Shown in pieces: positions 32,826 through 45,200 of a DNA stretch of 64,000 nt (the first letter of the stretch is position 1; the number at the start of each line of letters is the position of its first letter). Origin of the DNA: CCMP332 sp040218795 (GTDB lineage: Bacteria; Bacteroidota; Bacteroidia; Cytophagales; CCMP332); assembly GCA_040218795.1 (NCBI GenBank), contig JAVJQT010000003.1, positions 248,001-312,000 on the forward strand, given 5' to 3'. A program made the translations under genes and the position numbers. The notes below the pieces were generated by a model. The model was not told the origin of the DNA. It did not search any database and worked only from the letters and a program-made list of their open reading frames with translations.

Positions 32826-35711
32826 TTACTCTACCCTGAGTACCATGGTCTGATACAAGACCGGGCTGTCAAGGTTATTCATTTCAATGAGTTTTTTAAC
32901 TGTTGTTTTATGTGCCACGGCTATATCGTATAAGGTATCTCCGTCTTTTACAACATAGGTTCCGGGACCCGGGGCTATTTTTTTACCCGAATTATCCGTC
33001 ACTTTTAGGGCATCGCCAATTTGAATAATTTCAGAGCTAATGTTATTCAATTCTTTTATTTCCTTCACCGTCATGCCGTAGCTATATGCAATTCTAAATA
33101 GCGTCTCCAAAGGTTTTACTATATGATAGGATTGCCCCGATGGAAGATCGGGTAATGCTTTTGAGGTACCTGTTGTTTTTGAGGAGCCTGAAGTTTGAAC
33201 AACGGCGGCTGAATGACGTCCTGGTTCTTCCATTCCTTTATATTTATCGCTGGAAGCAGAAGCCATAGAAATCGGAGCGATAAGTCCATTGTCACCGGTT
33301 TTTCTTACTCTCAAAGGTATGAAGGCCCTTAGATCAGTATCGCTACCAATATTGTTTAATTTCTTTAACTCATCAGGCGTCATATTAAATTCACTGGCTA
33401 CCTGTTCCAGGCTTTGCTTCGGTTCTACAATGTAAGTCATAACCGGTGAATTGTAACCCGAGCCTCCTACCACATAAAATTCAACTCTTCGATTTAACTG
33501 TCTTCCTATTGGGGTTTCATTTGAAGCAATGGGTTTATTAGCACCTACTGCATTTACTACAATAGAGCTTTTATCTACCCCGTTATTTTCAAGATAGGAC
33601 ACCACAGCTATGCCTCTTTTCTTTGCCAATTCCTGATTGTACTCATCAGTTCCCAAATTATCTGTGTTGGCATATATTTCTACCTGAACTTTATCAGTAG
33701 ATTTTAGATAAGAAGCCAAATCATCGAGCGTCTTTTTTGCTTCTTTTCTAATGGCAAAATCATTGAAATCAAAATATATATTTTCAAAAACCACGCGATC
33801 CGTTGTTTCCTGACTCATCCATTTGATTCTTACATCGTCTATCTGAAATTTGATATCGGCGGTCAATCTAGGATCTTCCTCATCAATTAAAATTCTATAG
33901 TCTTTATCAGAATCCAACTCCTGGAAACGCGCAATTCCTTCCATGTTCGTTTTTCCCCTTTTGAGTATCAAACCGTTATCGTCCACCAACACTACAGAAA
34001 CATCGGCAGCCGGGTCTCCGGAATTAGCATAACTCAATTTTGATAAAATCGACATTGAATTAAATCGCTCTATGATCTCTTTGGTAATCGTAGCCAAAAT
34101 GGCGCCTTCTCTTTCCGCATTGATATTAAATTCACCACCCTTGCCCTTGTATATTACATCGGCATAAACATTATCATCGTTATTTTCCAAAACAAGCTTA
34201 TAGCTCTGATCCGGCGAAAGGTCTTCAAATGACATTGATCCCAATTCATCTGACATGGCTTTTAAAAGTGTATTTCCGTTGGCATCAGTCAACAAGACCG
34301 GAATGTCGACGGCCGGTTCTCCTCCCGGCTCGTAAAACAAATTCGTGATGAGTGAGAAATTACCATCTTTGGTTAGATCGTCTTTGGTGAATTCTGCGAG
34401 AAGTAATTCTTTACTTTCAATGTTAAAATAATATATATCATCATTTCCTTTTCCTCCCTCTCTGTTTGAAGAGAGCAATCCTTTTTCTTTGCCAATTGAC
34501 AGATAGAATTCATCTCTGTTGGTGTTAAAAGGCAATCCCATATTTGTGACCTTTTCAAATTTTGCACCCTGTGCCTTGTAAATATCAAGACCTCCAAAAC
34601 CCTGCCGGCCATTACTTGCGAAAAATAAGGTTGAATCATCTTCATCATAGAATGGCGCAATATCCTGAAATTTTGTGTTCAGATTGCCCATGTTTCTTGC
34701 GGGAAGCCAACTTTCATCTCCTCTTTTTCGACTAAACCAAAGGTCATTTTGTCCTCTGCCATCCGGTCGATCTGAAACAAAGATCATGGTATCGCCACCA
34801 GCAGTTAAGGTAGGTTGTTTGGTTTCATAACCTCGACGGTTGATATTATCATTTAATCTTACGCCTTCGGTCCATTTTCCATCAACCAAAGTAGATACGT
34901 ATATCGCGCAAGGGTAGTCTTTTTCGATACAAGAGGTATAATAGAATTTTTTTAAATCCTTTGTAAACACACCTGCACCATCATTTCTAACCGTGTTAAC
35001 ATTACTAAAATCATCATCATCCGGGTATTCGGACCACTCTCGCCCTTTCAGTTTAAATCGAAATAAATCGCTGAATTCTTCACCTAGTCGTGTATCCTTA
35101 TCTTTTCCTTTTGTTCCTTGTCTGGCAGATGCAAAAACTATTGAGGTATCGCCTTCATAAAAGTTTGGCGCATATTCGGAGTTGGGCGTATTGACCGGGC
35201 TTGGAAGATTGACAAATTCGTAATTACGAATGGGTTTTTTTAGTTCTTTTAAGGCCAGGATACAACCATCGCGTTCCAGTTCTGCGTCTTCTTTGATCAT
35301 CCTGTCATCAGGACTTACAGCCTTAAAATTGGCTAAAAAAGAATCAAATTGAAGTTTTGACAATTCGTATTTGCCATTGCTTTTAAGCATCATCGCATAC
35401 CAAAAGCCTACTAAGGGTACCTCATCACCACCCATGGCCAGTGTTTTTGAATATTGCTTTTCGGCATTTTCATAGTCATAATAATACCGATAGCATTCTG
35501 CCAATTGATAGTTGGCATAAATATTATTTGGATTCTCCTCTATTTCCTTACCATAGTAGTCAGCCGCAAGATAGTACTCCTGGTTCTCAAAATAAGAGTC
35601 AGCAATTTTGACATTTTGAGAGGGTTTTTTCTTATCCTGGGCTTGAGACAGGTTAATAATTATAAAGGAACAAAGGAAAAAAGCAATTACTGCAAATACC
35701 TGTTTTCTCAT
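32826..35711 (-). CDS. PorE-like OmpA family protein with three LysM domains
   Basis: A 961-aa periplasmic or outer-membrane-associated protein. I chose the start at 35711 (MRKQVFAVIAFFLCSF..., cleavage after 'SQAQ') over the ATG eight codons earlier. Domains: TPR (about 25-125, 'EYYLAADYYGKEIEENPNNIYANYQLAECY'), PD40 propeller (about 170-430, 'PTLTAGGDTMIFVSDRPDGRG'), two carboxypeptidase-regulatory-like repeats (about 450-640), an OmpA peptidoglycan-binding domain (about 655-765, 'IYFDFNDFAIRKEAKKTLDDL', 'RQLNRRVEFYV'), then three LysM modules ('SYHIVKPLETLFRIAYSYGM' is the second). This is the plan of T9SS PorE plus LysM, so two kinds of cell-wall tether. Last gene of the T9SS locus. Confidence 0.9.
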   Translation of the reverse strand: MRKQVFAVIAFFLCSFIIINLSQAQDKKKPSQNVKIADSYFENQEYYLAADYYGKEIEENPNNIYANYQLAECYRYYYDYENAEKQYSKTLAMGGDEVPLVGFWYAMMLKSNGKYELSKLQFDSFLANFKAVSPDDRMIKEDAELERDGCILALKELKKPIRNYEFVNLPSPVNTPNSEYAPNFYEGDTSIVFASARQGTKGKDKDTRLGEEFSDLFRFKLKGREWSEYPDDDDFSNVNTVRNDGAGVFTKDLKKFYYTSCIEKDYPCAIYVSTLVDGKWTEGVRLNDNINRRGYETKQPTLTAGGDTMIFVSDRPDGRGQNDLWFSRKRGDESWLPARNMGNLNTKFQDIAPFYDEDDSTLFFASNGRQGFGGLDIYKAQGAKFEKVTNMGLPFNTNRDEFYLSIGKEKGLLSSNREGGKGNDDIYYFNIESKELLLAEFTKDDLTKDGNFSLITNLFYEPGGEPAVDIPVLLTDANGNTLLKAMSDELGSMSFEDLSPDQSYKLVLENNDDNVYADVIYKGKGGEFNINAEREGAILATITKEIIERFNSMSILSKLSYANSGDPAADVSVVLVDDNGLILKRGKTNMEGIARFQELDSDKDYRILIDEEDPRLTADIKFQIDDVRIKWMSQETTDRVVFENIYFDFNDFAIRKEAKKTLDDLASYLKSTDKVQVEIYANTDNLGTDEYNQELAKKRGIAVVSYLENNGVDKSSIVVNAVGANKPIASNETPIGRQLNRRVEFYVVGGSGYNSPVMTYIVEPKQSLEQVASEFNMTPDELKKLNNIGSDTDLRAFIPLRVRKTGDNGLIAPISMASASSDKYKGMEEPGRHSAAVVQTSGSSKTTGTSKALPDLPSGQSYHIVKPLETLFRIAYSYGMTVKEIKELNNISSEIIQIGDALKVTDNSGKKIAPGPGTYVVKDGDTLYDIAVAHKTTVKKLIEMNNLDSPVLYQTMVLRVE

Positions 35712-35791
35712 TCTATTCAAAAAGTAATATCCCAAATATCGTAAAATATTAAAAATAGTAGATATTAAATTTAAAATAGCTTAAAATCAGG

Positions 35792-38140
35792 TCAGAGTCT
35801 GGTGGATTTATCCTCCGGCGATTGCACTATAAAAAATTCAACTCTTCTGCTAAATCTATTTCCTTTATCGTCTGAATTGCCAGTTCCTGCAGGCAGGGAT
35901 GCACCCGCTTTATCTTCTCCCATTGGAAATAATACCAAAGCAGATTCATCGATGTTTTTATCTCTAAGATAACTGAGAACTGCATTGGCTCTTTCTTCAG
36001 ATAATTTCCTATTAAACTCCTCATTTCCAACGGTATCCGTATAAGCACTAATGTCCACTTGTATATTAGGGTTTTGCTTATAATAAGCCGCTAGTTTATC
36101 CAAAATCGTTGCCGATTCAGGGTCGATTTCCTTGCTACCAAAGCCAAAATATATATTCTCGAATTTCACATTTTCAGCCACTTCATCATATCGTTTCAAT
36201 TGCAAATCATCAAACATCACTTTCATAGAAGGATCGTAATTGGGGTCTTCCGTGTCTATTTCTACGCGATAGTTTTTATCCGAGGCCAAATTCTCAAATC
36301 GCATCAATCCCCTGGTATTTGTTCGGATCTTCTTCACAACCTGACCTTCGTCGTTCAATAAAACCAGCGGAATTCCAATCGCAGGATCATCGGCATTTTC
36401 AACCGTCATTTTTCCCAATAATGCGAATCCCTTGAAATCAGAATATGAAAATTCAGATCCTTTTCTTTCCATTTCAAGTTTTGCCACCGGCATGTCTTTC
36501 TTGTAGACAAGGCTCAAATTATCTACTACTTCAATATCATCGACGAAATACTGCATGTCGATTTTGAGCTTTGGATCTTCCGTATCAATTACTATTCTGT
36601 AATTTTTATCTGTTGGGATGTTTTCAAAACGTGCAAAACCACGGGAATCAGATCGGGTCGTTTTAAGAACATTTCCTTTTTCATCAACGAGTTTAACATC
36701 CACATTTACAGCTACATTGCTCGCTCCTTCTCCATATTTTAGTTTGGTAAGCGCCGTATACTCTCTAAAGTCATTGACATACTCGGAAGCAACCAGTCTG
36801 ATAAATTCTTTTTTTGATGGGAAAATGAAAGTGTAGACGTCTGTTTTACCCATTCCACCTTCAATTCTATCGGAAGCGAAAAAACCTCTTTGCTCACCCA
36901 ATACCATGTAGAAATCATTTCTACTGGAGTTAAAAGGCATTCCCAAATCTTTTACAAATTCGAAATTTTCTCCTTTTGCCATATACATATCCATTCCACC
37001 AAAACCACTTCTTCCATCGGAAGCAAAAAACAGTGTGTTTTCACCGGGATAATAAGATGGTGACATATCGATAAAGGGCGTGTTTATATTTGGCCCCAGA
37101 TTAATGGCTTTTCCCCAGTTTTCGCCTTTTCCTTGTCTTACGCTGTACCAAATGTCCTGCATACCGACACCATCAGATCTCTCTGAAACAAAAAAGAGCG
37201 TATCCCCTTTTGGAGTAACAAATGGTTGTTTGTTCTCCGATTTTGGTTGATTGATGTTTTCATTAAGTTTTACACCCTCAGACCATCCACTTCTACTTTT
37301 GGTCGAAACAAAAATCTCACAACCCTCTTCCACGTTGGCACAGCTCGTGTAATAGTATTTGTTGCCATCCGCTGTAAAACTGCCGGGGCCGTCACTTTTA
37401 TAAGTATTTATCTGGCTTAGCAGTTTCATTTTCTTGCTTGCTACCCATCTGCTATTTCTTGAGTCATAACTTACCCGGTAATTATCCGAATAGAATATTC
37501 CATTTTCTTTGTCTTTTATGTCCTGCATCACTCCTTTGCGATCAGTGGTCATAATAAATGAAGAATCGTTAATTATCGTAGGGGCATATTCATCTGCGCC
37601 GCTATTTGCCGGTCGGTTGAGAATCTCAAATTCATAATTTCTTTCTTTTTTCTTCATTTCCTTCATCGCTATCCTGGCTCCTTCAAATTCTAGTTTGGCT
37701 TTGTCGAGAATGATTGATTCTTTGGGATTACCGGGAGAGAATTCATTGATAAATTCAGTAAGCACCTCCTTGGCCTTTACGTATTCACCGTTCATCTTTA
37801 AAGTGACGCCGTACCAGTATTTTGATAATGGGAAATCCCTGTATCCACCGCGAAGAACAACATAGCTGTAAAATCTCTGTGACTGTTTGTAATCAAACAA
37901 TTCGTAATACAAATTTCCCAATTGGTAATTTGCATAGTGGTTATTGGGGTTTTCCTCAGATTCCTTGGCGTAATATTTTAAGGCTTCATAGGGCTCACCT
38001 CTTTCCATGTATTTTTCAGCAAATTTTACATTGCTCGACAAGTACTTTTTATCGATGTCGAGATTTTGTGCTGAAAGCTTTACTGAGAGTAGTATTGTAA
38101 GAAGAATTGAAGCAATTAATGATATTCGGATCTGTTTCAT
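35792..38140 (-). CDS. PorE-like OmpA family protein
   Basis: A 782-aa protein with a signal peptide ('MKQIRISLIASILLTILLSVKLSAQ'). Domains: TPR (about 30-125, 'EPYEALKYYAKESEENPNNHYANYQLGNLY'), PD40 propeller (about 180-440, 'PFVTPKGDTLFFVSERSDGVG'), two carboxypeptidase-regulatory-like repeats ('IPTDKNYRIVIDTEDPKL' and 'LASDKNYRVEIDTEDPNY'), then an OmpA domain (about 655-770, 'IYFGFGSKEIDPESATILDKL', 'RFSRRVEFFIV'). It is a paralogue of the next gene, without LysM. PorE of Porphyromonas links the T9SS to peptidoglycan; the same role is inferred here, for the PorP/SprF partner encoded 20 bp upstream. Confidence 0.9.
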   Translation of the reverse strand: MKQIRISLIASILLTILLSVKLSAQNLDIDKKYLSSNVKFAEKYMERGEPYEALKYYAKESEENPNNHYANYQLGNLYYELFDYKQSQRFYSYVVLRGGYRDFPLSKYWYGVTLKMNGEYVKAKEVLTEFINEFSPGNPKESIILDKAKLEFEGARIAMKEMKKKERNYEFEILNRPANSGADEYAPTIINDSSFIMTTDRKGVMQDIKDKENGIFYSDNYRVSYDSRNSRWVASKKMKLLSQINTYKSDGPGSFTADGNKYYYTSCANVEEGCEIFVSTKSRSGWSEGVKLNENINQPKSENKQPFVTPKGDTLFFVSERSDGVGMQDIWYSVRQGKGENWGKAINLGPNINTPFIDMSPSYYPGENTLFFASDGRSGFGGMDMYMAKGENFEFVKDLGMPFNSSRNDFYMVLGEQRGFFASDRIEGGMGKTDVYTFIFPSKKEFIRLVASEYVNDFREYTALTKLKYGEGASNVAVNVDVKLVDEKGNVLKTTRSDSRGFARFENIPTDKNYRIVIDTEDPKLKIDMQYFVDDIEVVDNLSLVYKKDMPVAKLEMERKGSEFSYSDFKGFALLGKMTVENADDPAIGIPLVLLNDEGQVVKKIRTNTRGLMRFENLASDKNYRVEIDTEDPNYDPSMKVMFDDLQLKRYDEVAENVKFENIYFGFGSKEIDPESATILDKLAAYYKQNPNIQVDISAYTDTVGNEEFNRKLSEERANAVLSYLRDKNIDESALVLFPMGEDKAGASLPAGTGNSDDKGNRFSRRVEFFIVQSPEDKSTRL

Positions 38141-38160
38141 AACCCGAAATTAATTAATTT

Positions 38161-39198
38161 TTAAATTTTTGGCGTAGAGAATCTTCTTCTTCTTGCTTCT
38201 TTAACTTTTCTGAGCGTCAAAGTTATCTCATAAGCACCGGTTCCGGTTGCCAATGTGCTAAGTTGAGAGGTGTTATAATCGTAACTAAAACCAATGGTAT
38301 AATACCTGTTATCAAGCCCGATGCTCAATATTGCCGCATCTCCATAGCGATACCATCCTCCAAAAACAAGGTCTGTTTTTGCCAAAACACCCAATGGCGT
38401 ATTAAATAATCTGTAGGTTACATAAAGACCTCCGTTTATTTGATAGTTCCTGTCCTGATACTGCACAAGAATGTTTGGCGATATATCCACCTTAGAACTC
38501 ATATGCACTTCAAATCCACCGTGATATTTAATTAATAGCGGCAAAGCAGATTTCGTATCTTTTATGAATGATTCATTGGGTTGTATCACATTGCTGACAA
38601 CAACTCCGGAATAAGAACTCATTCCTGTGAATAAATAAGTTTGTGTAGGATTGTAATAAAACATAAATCCGAGGTTCACATTCGGATACATGATTTGATT
38701 ATCAAAACCCACCTCATTTGGATTTACCGTTCCGTCAAAACCCACAAATGGATTGTATTGGCTTCCCCACTCCAGATTTGAAAAATCAACTTGTTTTTGG
38801 ATTAAACCAACCTGGCCGCCAAAAGATAAAACCTTAAGATTTTTTCTGTCCAGCGACTTATTATAGGCAAAGGAGCCCATAATTCCAGTTGTTTTGAAAT
38901 TTCCATTTCCGGCAACATCGTTAAATACCGTTGCGCCAATTCCACCTATTTTTGTTTTGTGATAGCGGCCGCCTTTAAGTGGAGCTATCAAAGATATCTG
39001 ACTGGTCGTATAGGGTTCAACTATACTTTGCCATTGTGACCTGAAGGAAGAATTAAAAGTCAGACTTTCATAATTTCCAACCAAGGCAGGATTTAAGAAT
39101 ACCGAAGAGGCATAGTACTGCGAAAAGGTCGCATCTTGTGCTTTAGACACTAAATTAAGGACGCAAAAAGTAATTATCAGCAGTAATAATTTTCTCAT
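38161..39198 (-). CDS. T9SS membrane protein, PorP/SprF family
   Basis: A 345-aa outer membrane barrel. The signal peptide is 'MRKLLLLIITFCVLNLVSKAQ', followed at once by the family signature 'ATFSQYYASSVFLNPALVGNYE' and 'FNSSFRSQWQSI'. The remainder is barrel strands ('GGVQVGLIQKQ'-type, 'YTIGFSYDYNTSQL'), ending 'AYEITLTLRKVKEARRRRFSTPKI' with a basic tail. PorP/SprF proteins are encoded next to type B T9SS cargo and are needed for its secretion and cell-surface retention. Here the gene follows the 4638-aa type B cargo by 3 bp, so it is its dedicated partner. Confidence 0.95.
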   Translation of the reverse strand: MRKLLLLIITFCVLNLVSKAQDATFSQYYASSVFLNPALVGNYESLTFNSSFRSQWQSIVEPYTTSQISLIAPLKGGRYHKTKIGGIGATVFNDVAGNGNFKTTGIMGSFAYNKSLDRKNLKVLSFGGQVGLIQKQVDFSNLEWGSQYNPFVGFDGTVNPNEVGFDNQIMYPNVNLGFMFYYNPTQTYLFTGMSSYSGVVVSNVIQPNESFIKDTKSALPLLIKYHGGFEVHMSSKVDISPNILVQYQDRNYQINGGLYVTYRLFNTPLGVLAKTDLVFGGWYRYGDAAILSIGLDNRYYTIGFSYDYNTSQLSTLATGTGAYEITLTLRKVKEARRRRFSTPKI

Positions 39199-39201
39199 AG
39201 A

Positions 39202-42200
39202 CTATTTAATCAAATTGACTGTTCCAACCTGCTGGAAAGCTTCGCCATTGAAAAACTGACCTTTAATATAGTAAGTATATACTCCAGATGGAAGTTCTGG
39301 TCCTGATCCACTTTGAGAACCGTTCCATCCATTGATTTTCATTTCAGTTAAATCCGTACTTTCAAACACTTTTATTCCCCACCTGTTGAATATCGTTATT
39401 TCAAATGATGTTGCAGAAATATTTGTACCATAGACTCTCATTACCTGATTATCCGGATTTGTCGCATTCGGTGAGAATACATTCGGTACATAAATCAATT
39501 GGTTCCTGGTTACGTGTATTGGCACTGCAAAGGAATCTTCACAATTGAATTCATTTACTGCAATTAAAAACGACAAATAGTCACCGGCCTGAGTATAGGT
39601 ATGCAATCCTATCGGACCGGATCCAGTTGCACCCGGCTGGAACACCCAGGAATACAATGTAGCATCCTCATTGTCTATATTAAATATGACCGTTTCGTTC
39701 AATTCTACCACCAATGATGAAGGCGTATAGCTCGCATCAGGAGATACTCTAAGATCTGCCGTATCGATGGAAATGTCTTCATTACAGAAATTGGTAACTA
39801 TGAATTCAAAGGAAATTGCGCCTGAATCCAGATCACTCGGAATATATGTGGTCGTGTCGGTAAATGGATCCACAATCTGACCCTGTCCGTTGGTAATCCA
39901 CTCGAAATCGAGCAATCGACCCGCATTATTACCATTCAGAGGTACAATTTCATTATTACAGAAACTGCTAATGGAATCAAACTGGAATAATGAAACAGCC
40001 GGTGCCAAAGGAGAAATTATAAATACATCAGATGTATCTGTACAATTATTTCCTCCGGCATTGGTTAGTACAACTAAATAGTTACCAAAAGAATTAACAG
40101 TTATATCTCTTACATTGCTGTTTGGAATTGAATCAAATATTAAATTCAAATCGGTGTCTTCAAACCATTGATATGCTGTAGCTGTATTGACAGAGCTTAG
40201 ATCTATAGGTCTTCCGGCACCGCACCACAAAGTATCCCCTGTTATTTCTGCTTCGGGTATAGGCAGTACTGTAGCGGTTATTCCCACATCTGTAGAATCA
40301 AAACAGCCTCCTCCCGAAGTGATTATACTGAAATTATAGGTCCCTGATTCTGTAATTCTTATTCTGGAAGTATCTGAATTGGCCAGTGCTGTTCCATCTC
40401 TAAACCACTGGTATGTTGCAGCAGTATCAGAAGGGTTTGCAAAGAAGAGCGTTCTTAAGTTTTGACAGAATATTGTATCACCACCTGTTTGGCTGGAATC
40501 AGGAGTAATAAAAGGCATTGGCAAAGCTTCTACATCCATAAAAATTGTATCTCCATCAACTGCACAATCTCCCGAAGAGAAAAATGGAACTATCCATTTA
40601 TCAATTCCCGGACCTCCCCAATCAACCAAAACCTGGTCGTTTTGTGGATCGTTATTGATTATAATGTCTGTATCACTAAACGACCAACCTATACTGCTCT
40701 CTCCTGTACTGTCCAGAGTTGTTATATAACTATAAATTTGCTGACCGGCCGTTTCACATATCACCGTATCAAATACCTGCGGAGTATATGTTGGTATTGC
40801 ATTAATTGTAACTGTTTCCTGTAATGTAATTGAACAACCGTTTCCTGTTTCTTCTACCATTGTCAGAATGTATGAACCAGCTGCATTTATTGCAACAGAC
40901 AAGAAAGTTGTATCCAGTGCGCCTAGCGCTGTTGCGGCACCTCCCGGGCTTAACAATGTCCATGTAAAATCATTGGTGAAATTTGGCGTTCTTAATCGAT
41001 AGGTTACACTGTCCGTACTTTCACAGACATTTGTTATTTGAGAAGTTTGCAATACATTGTCTATGTAATAATCAAAGCTGTCAACAGGTGTAGCCTGTAT
41101 GCTAAATGAATGGATAACAGTATCGGAACAATCTCCATTAACGGCAATACATCTCACCGTCGCAGATCCAACAAAATTCCATGCAATACTTATCTGGCCA
41201 TTCGTAATATTATTCAATAAAGCTGCACCTGATGTAATATTGAATGTATAATTGACACCCGGTTTGATGTTTTGAACTGTAAATGTATCTATATCAAACT
41301 GGCAAACACCTGTATCCTGCCCGGGAGCAATGAAATCTGCATTCACGGTATCGTATTTTGTAATAAGTAACGTAGTAGTATCCATACAACCGGTTGCTGC
41401 TGTTTGAATCATTTGAAGACTCGCCGTATCCTGACCCTGACCTAATGGCACCTGAGTATCTAACGCCAGAATAATTGAATCTACCAGATTGGTGATATTA
41501 CCAAATGATGGAGCAATGGTCCATGAATAGGTATCTCCAGCATTTAGCGGAGAGAAACTAAGATTATCTCCAACACAACCAGAATTTGGCCCTACCAGAC
41601 TTGCTACCGGATTTGCTACGATTACCACATCAAAAGTGTCTTCCGTTGGGCAATCCACCAATGTGCCATCAGGTGTATAGAATAGCTGTGCATTGTTTGC
41701 AGTAGCCCAATCAATGGTAGCTGAATTAGCATTATTGAGAATATAATTAAGCCCTACCAAAGTCGCACCTTGTATTGTACCAAAACTCTGATTTAAGATC
41801 CAGGTTCCGTTGTTCCCTGTATTGCTGGTATATGTAGTTGTACTTAATGCGCAAACGGTATCATCGCCAAGAATCGAATCTGTACTCAGCGGCAATTCAA
41901 AGAATTCCTGAACCGCAGAACTATCGATACAACCGTTATTGTCGGTTACGATGACTTTAAATTGGCCTGAATCGGAAACATAAATCAAATTCGTACCGGT
42001 AGCAACAGTACCCAATAAAGCTTCTGTCCAGGTGTAGAATGTGGTAGGATAGGAATTGGTTTCTCTAAGCCTTACAGAATCACCAAAACAAAATTCCGAG
42101 CTAATAGGGAAAGTATCCAAAGTAATTACCGGTAATGGATTTTCAAGTACTGATACTACTAGGGAACTATCTGTACAAGCCAAGCCATCAGTTGTAACAG

Positions 42201-45200
42201 TCACAAAATATTGACCCGTTGTATCCGCAACCAATAAATTGATTGTTGTAGGTAATATTACCGCAGGTGGAACTGCTATATCCTTCCATTCATAATTATA
42301 ATTGGGATTATTAGGTACAAAAATATGTGCTGTATCTCCATCGCAAAATTGAAGAGGTCCTGCTGTATTTAGACTTACATCAGGCAAAGCCTTGGTAAAT
42401 ATGGTATCTTGTACAGACCCTACACAACCATTAGTATCATAAGCCACTACATTGATAATTGTATCTATTGTGCTAGTCAATAAAACCTGAGATGTATCAA
42501 GAACTGTAATATTCCAGATGAAGCTATCTAAAGGTGCTTGAGGAAGAGGATTAAGATTATTTATGCTCAATATAGCATCCGCACCGTTACACAAGGAATC
42601 TGAAGCCACTAATTCTAAATCAGGGTTTGGATTCACTAATACATTTCTCAATAATGATATTTGGCAACCTGTATTTATTAAAACTTCAAACTCAAAAGTA
42701 ACTGAGCTATTCAATGAAGGTATAACAGGGGTGTTTGAACCAATGACAAATGACACTGTGGAATCAGTTCCAGAGTATATTGACCCAGCAGTTGGTGTAT
42801 TTCTTACAAATGTAAATGCCGGAGCTGGAGGGTTTGGAACACCTGTAACTTGTAAAGTAATAGAATCACCAAAACAAAGTATTGAATCAGAAACCAGAAA
42901 AGATGCATTCGGTAGATTGTTCGTAGTTATGAACAATGTATCATAATTAACGCATCCTTCAGTATCAGTAGTTATGTTGGCAATTGTATTTCCTGTTGGC
43001 TGAAGTTGATTTTTAAAAATCGAGATGCTAGGTGTGCTTGTAGCTGGGATAGTAGTAGGTCCTGGAGGATCTAAAAGTGACCAGAAACTAGTTGCATTTG
43101 TACTCGAATCATTTATAATTTGGAGCGCAAGAATATTGGGAGTGGAACAGGTTCTTAATGTATCACCTAAAATGGTTACTCCTTCTCTTATCTCATTATA
43201 TGGCAAAGGATTTACGACAATATTAATTGTGTCTGAATTTGTACATCCGTTGATCACGTTCACCACTGTAACTTCATAAGTAGTATCCGCATTAGGTTGA
43301 ACAACAGTGGTTGTTCCCACATCACCATTATTCCATGTAAACGTCAAAGGATCTCCTGGTTGATTTCCGGTGCTCGATAGAGCTATTAGGGTTGTATCTT
43401 CACCACGACATATATCAAATCCCATTGATGGTATGAACGAAATATTTGGCAACGAATCCACTTCAACAGTAATCGAAGCACTATCTCTACATGTTCTAGC
43501 GTCTGTGACAATAACTTTTACTGAATCAATTCCATGAACTGTTGAGATAAACAATGGGTTTTCATCTGTTACATTTTGAATTGTATTACCCAGATTAGAA
43601 CTCCACAAATAAGTAAATCCACCAAAGCCTTGATTAGCAACAGGACTTCCGCCCAATACTAATGTATCACCAATACAAAGTGAATCATTCACATTGGGGT
43701 CAACAATAATTTGTTGATTAACAGTAATATTTATTGTATCCTGTTCGAAACATGTTAAATGTGTATTATCTGTTATAAGTACTTGATAAGAAAACAAAGT
43801 GTCCAAAGAAGCTCCTTGATTAAATATTGGATTCTTTATTGAGGTATTTGAAAGGAAAAAGGTTGATGTACCTCCTAGGCCAGTCCATAGATAAGAAAAA
43901 CCTGTTCCTGAACCACCTGAACCTGTAGTATCACCTGATGGTAAAATAAGACCACCCAATTCAGTTGACTGTTGGAAACATAAAATCGTATCATTTCCTG
44001 CATTGATATTTATAGTATCATTTACCTCCAAAATTAATAAACCAGAAGTATCGGAACATTGGGGATAAGTATTATCAAAAGCAATCAAATTTAAATTATA
44101 CAAGCCGGAAGCATCTCCTGTAAAATTGCTATTAGGATTTGTTGGATCATTTACCTTAGCAATATCTCCTATCCACTGGAAAGTATAGCCTGTATTTGTA
44201 CCACCAGTAGCTGATCCATTAAGCAAGGTATCAATTCCAAAACATGTAAAATCAGAATTACCCGGATCTGCAACTATTTCAGGATTGAAAATTATTCTTA
44301 TGGTATCTGAATTATTACATAGCGTTTTGCTCGGTCCTGTACTTGAAGAATCGGATACAGTCACCAAAAGGAATAAAGTGTCGGGTAGCAATGCACCGTA
44401 TTGAATAGTTGGATTTGGAAGATTAATATCGTCTAAATATGTGCTTGCCGCAGGTATTCCACCTATGGTGGTCCATTCATAAGTAAATGCTCCAAAACCT
44501 CCTGAAGCTGTTGGGCTAGCTCCAATTGTAATCGTGCTGTCTCCGAAACATGCCACGGTATCACTTCCCGCATCCACAATAATTTCCGGTGCAACTTCAA
44601 CTGTTACAGGATTACTGGTGCGCGCACAGTTTATACTGTCTGTAGCTATAACTGTATAGCTATATGTACCCGCTACAGAAGGATTAATAAATGTCGGATT
44701 GGCCAAGGTGGAATCATCCAGATTGGTAGATGGCGTCCAGGCATAAGATGAGATGACCCCCGAACCGCCCTGTGCAGTTGGAGCACCACCTATAACTATA
44801 CTTGGGGTATTAAAGCAAATGGTATCTATTAAATTAAGTGCCGTAAAGTCAATGCTATCATTGACAGTGACTATAATGGTATCCAAACCTATACACCCGG
44901 TTTGCACATCGGTGACCAATAAAGCATAGGTATTCACACCGGCGCTATCTCCATTTATTACAGCGTTGAGATTACTCGTATCCGCCAGATTTAAGAATAA
45001 AGTGTCATTATCCCAGAGGTATGCAAAAGTGCCCGGTGCTTTTCCACCAATAATCAAATTTCCATTCCCAAGATCCAATTGTGTATCAAAACAAATGGTG
45101 GTATCTGCTTGCAGCGTGACCACAATTTGCGGATTTGTCTCAGCCACAACCGTATCACGGTCAAAACAACCATTATCATCGGTAATGGTCAATATGAATG

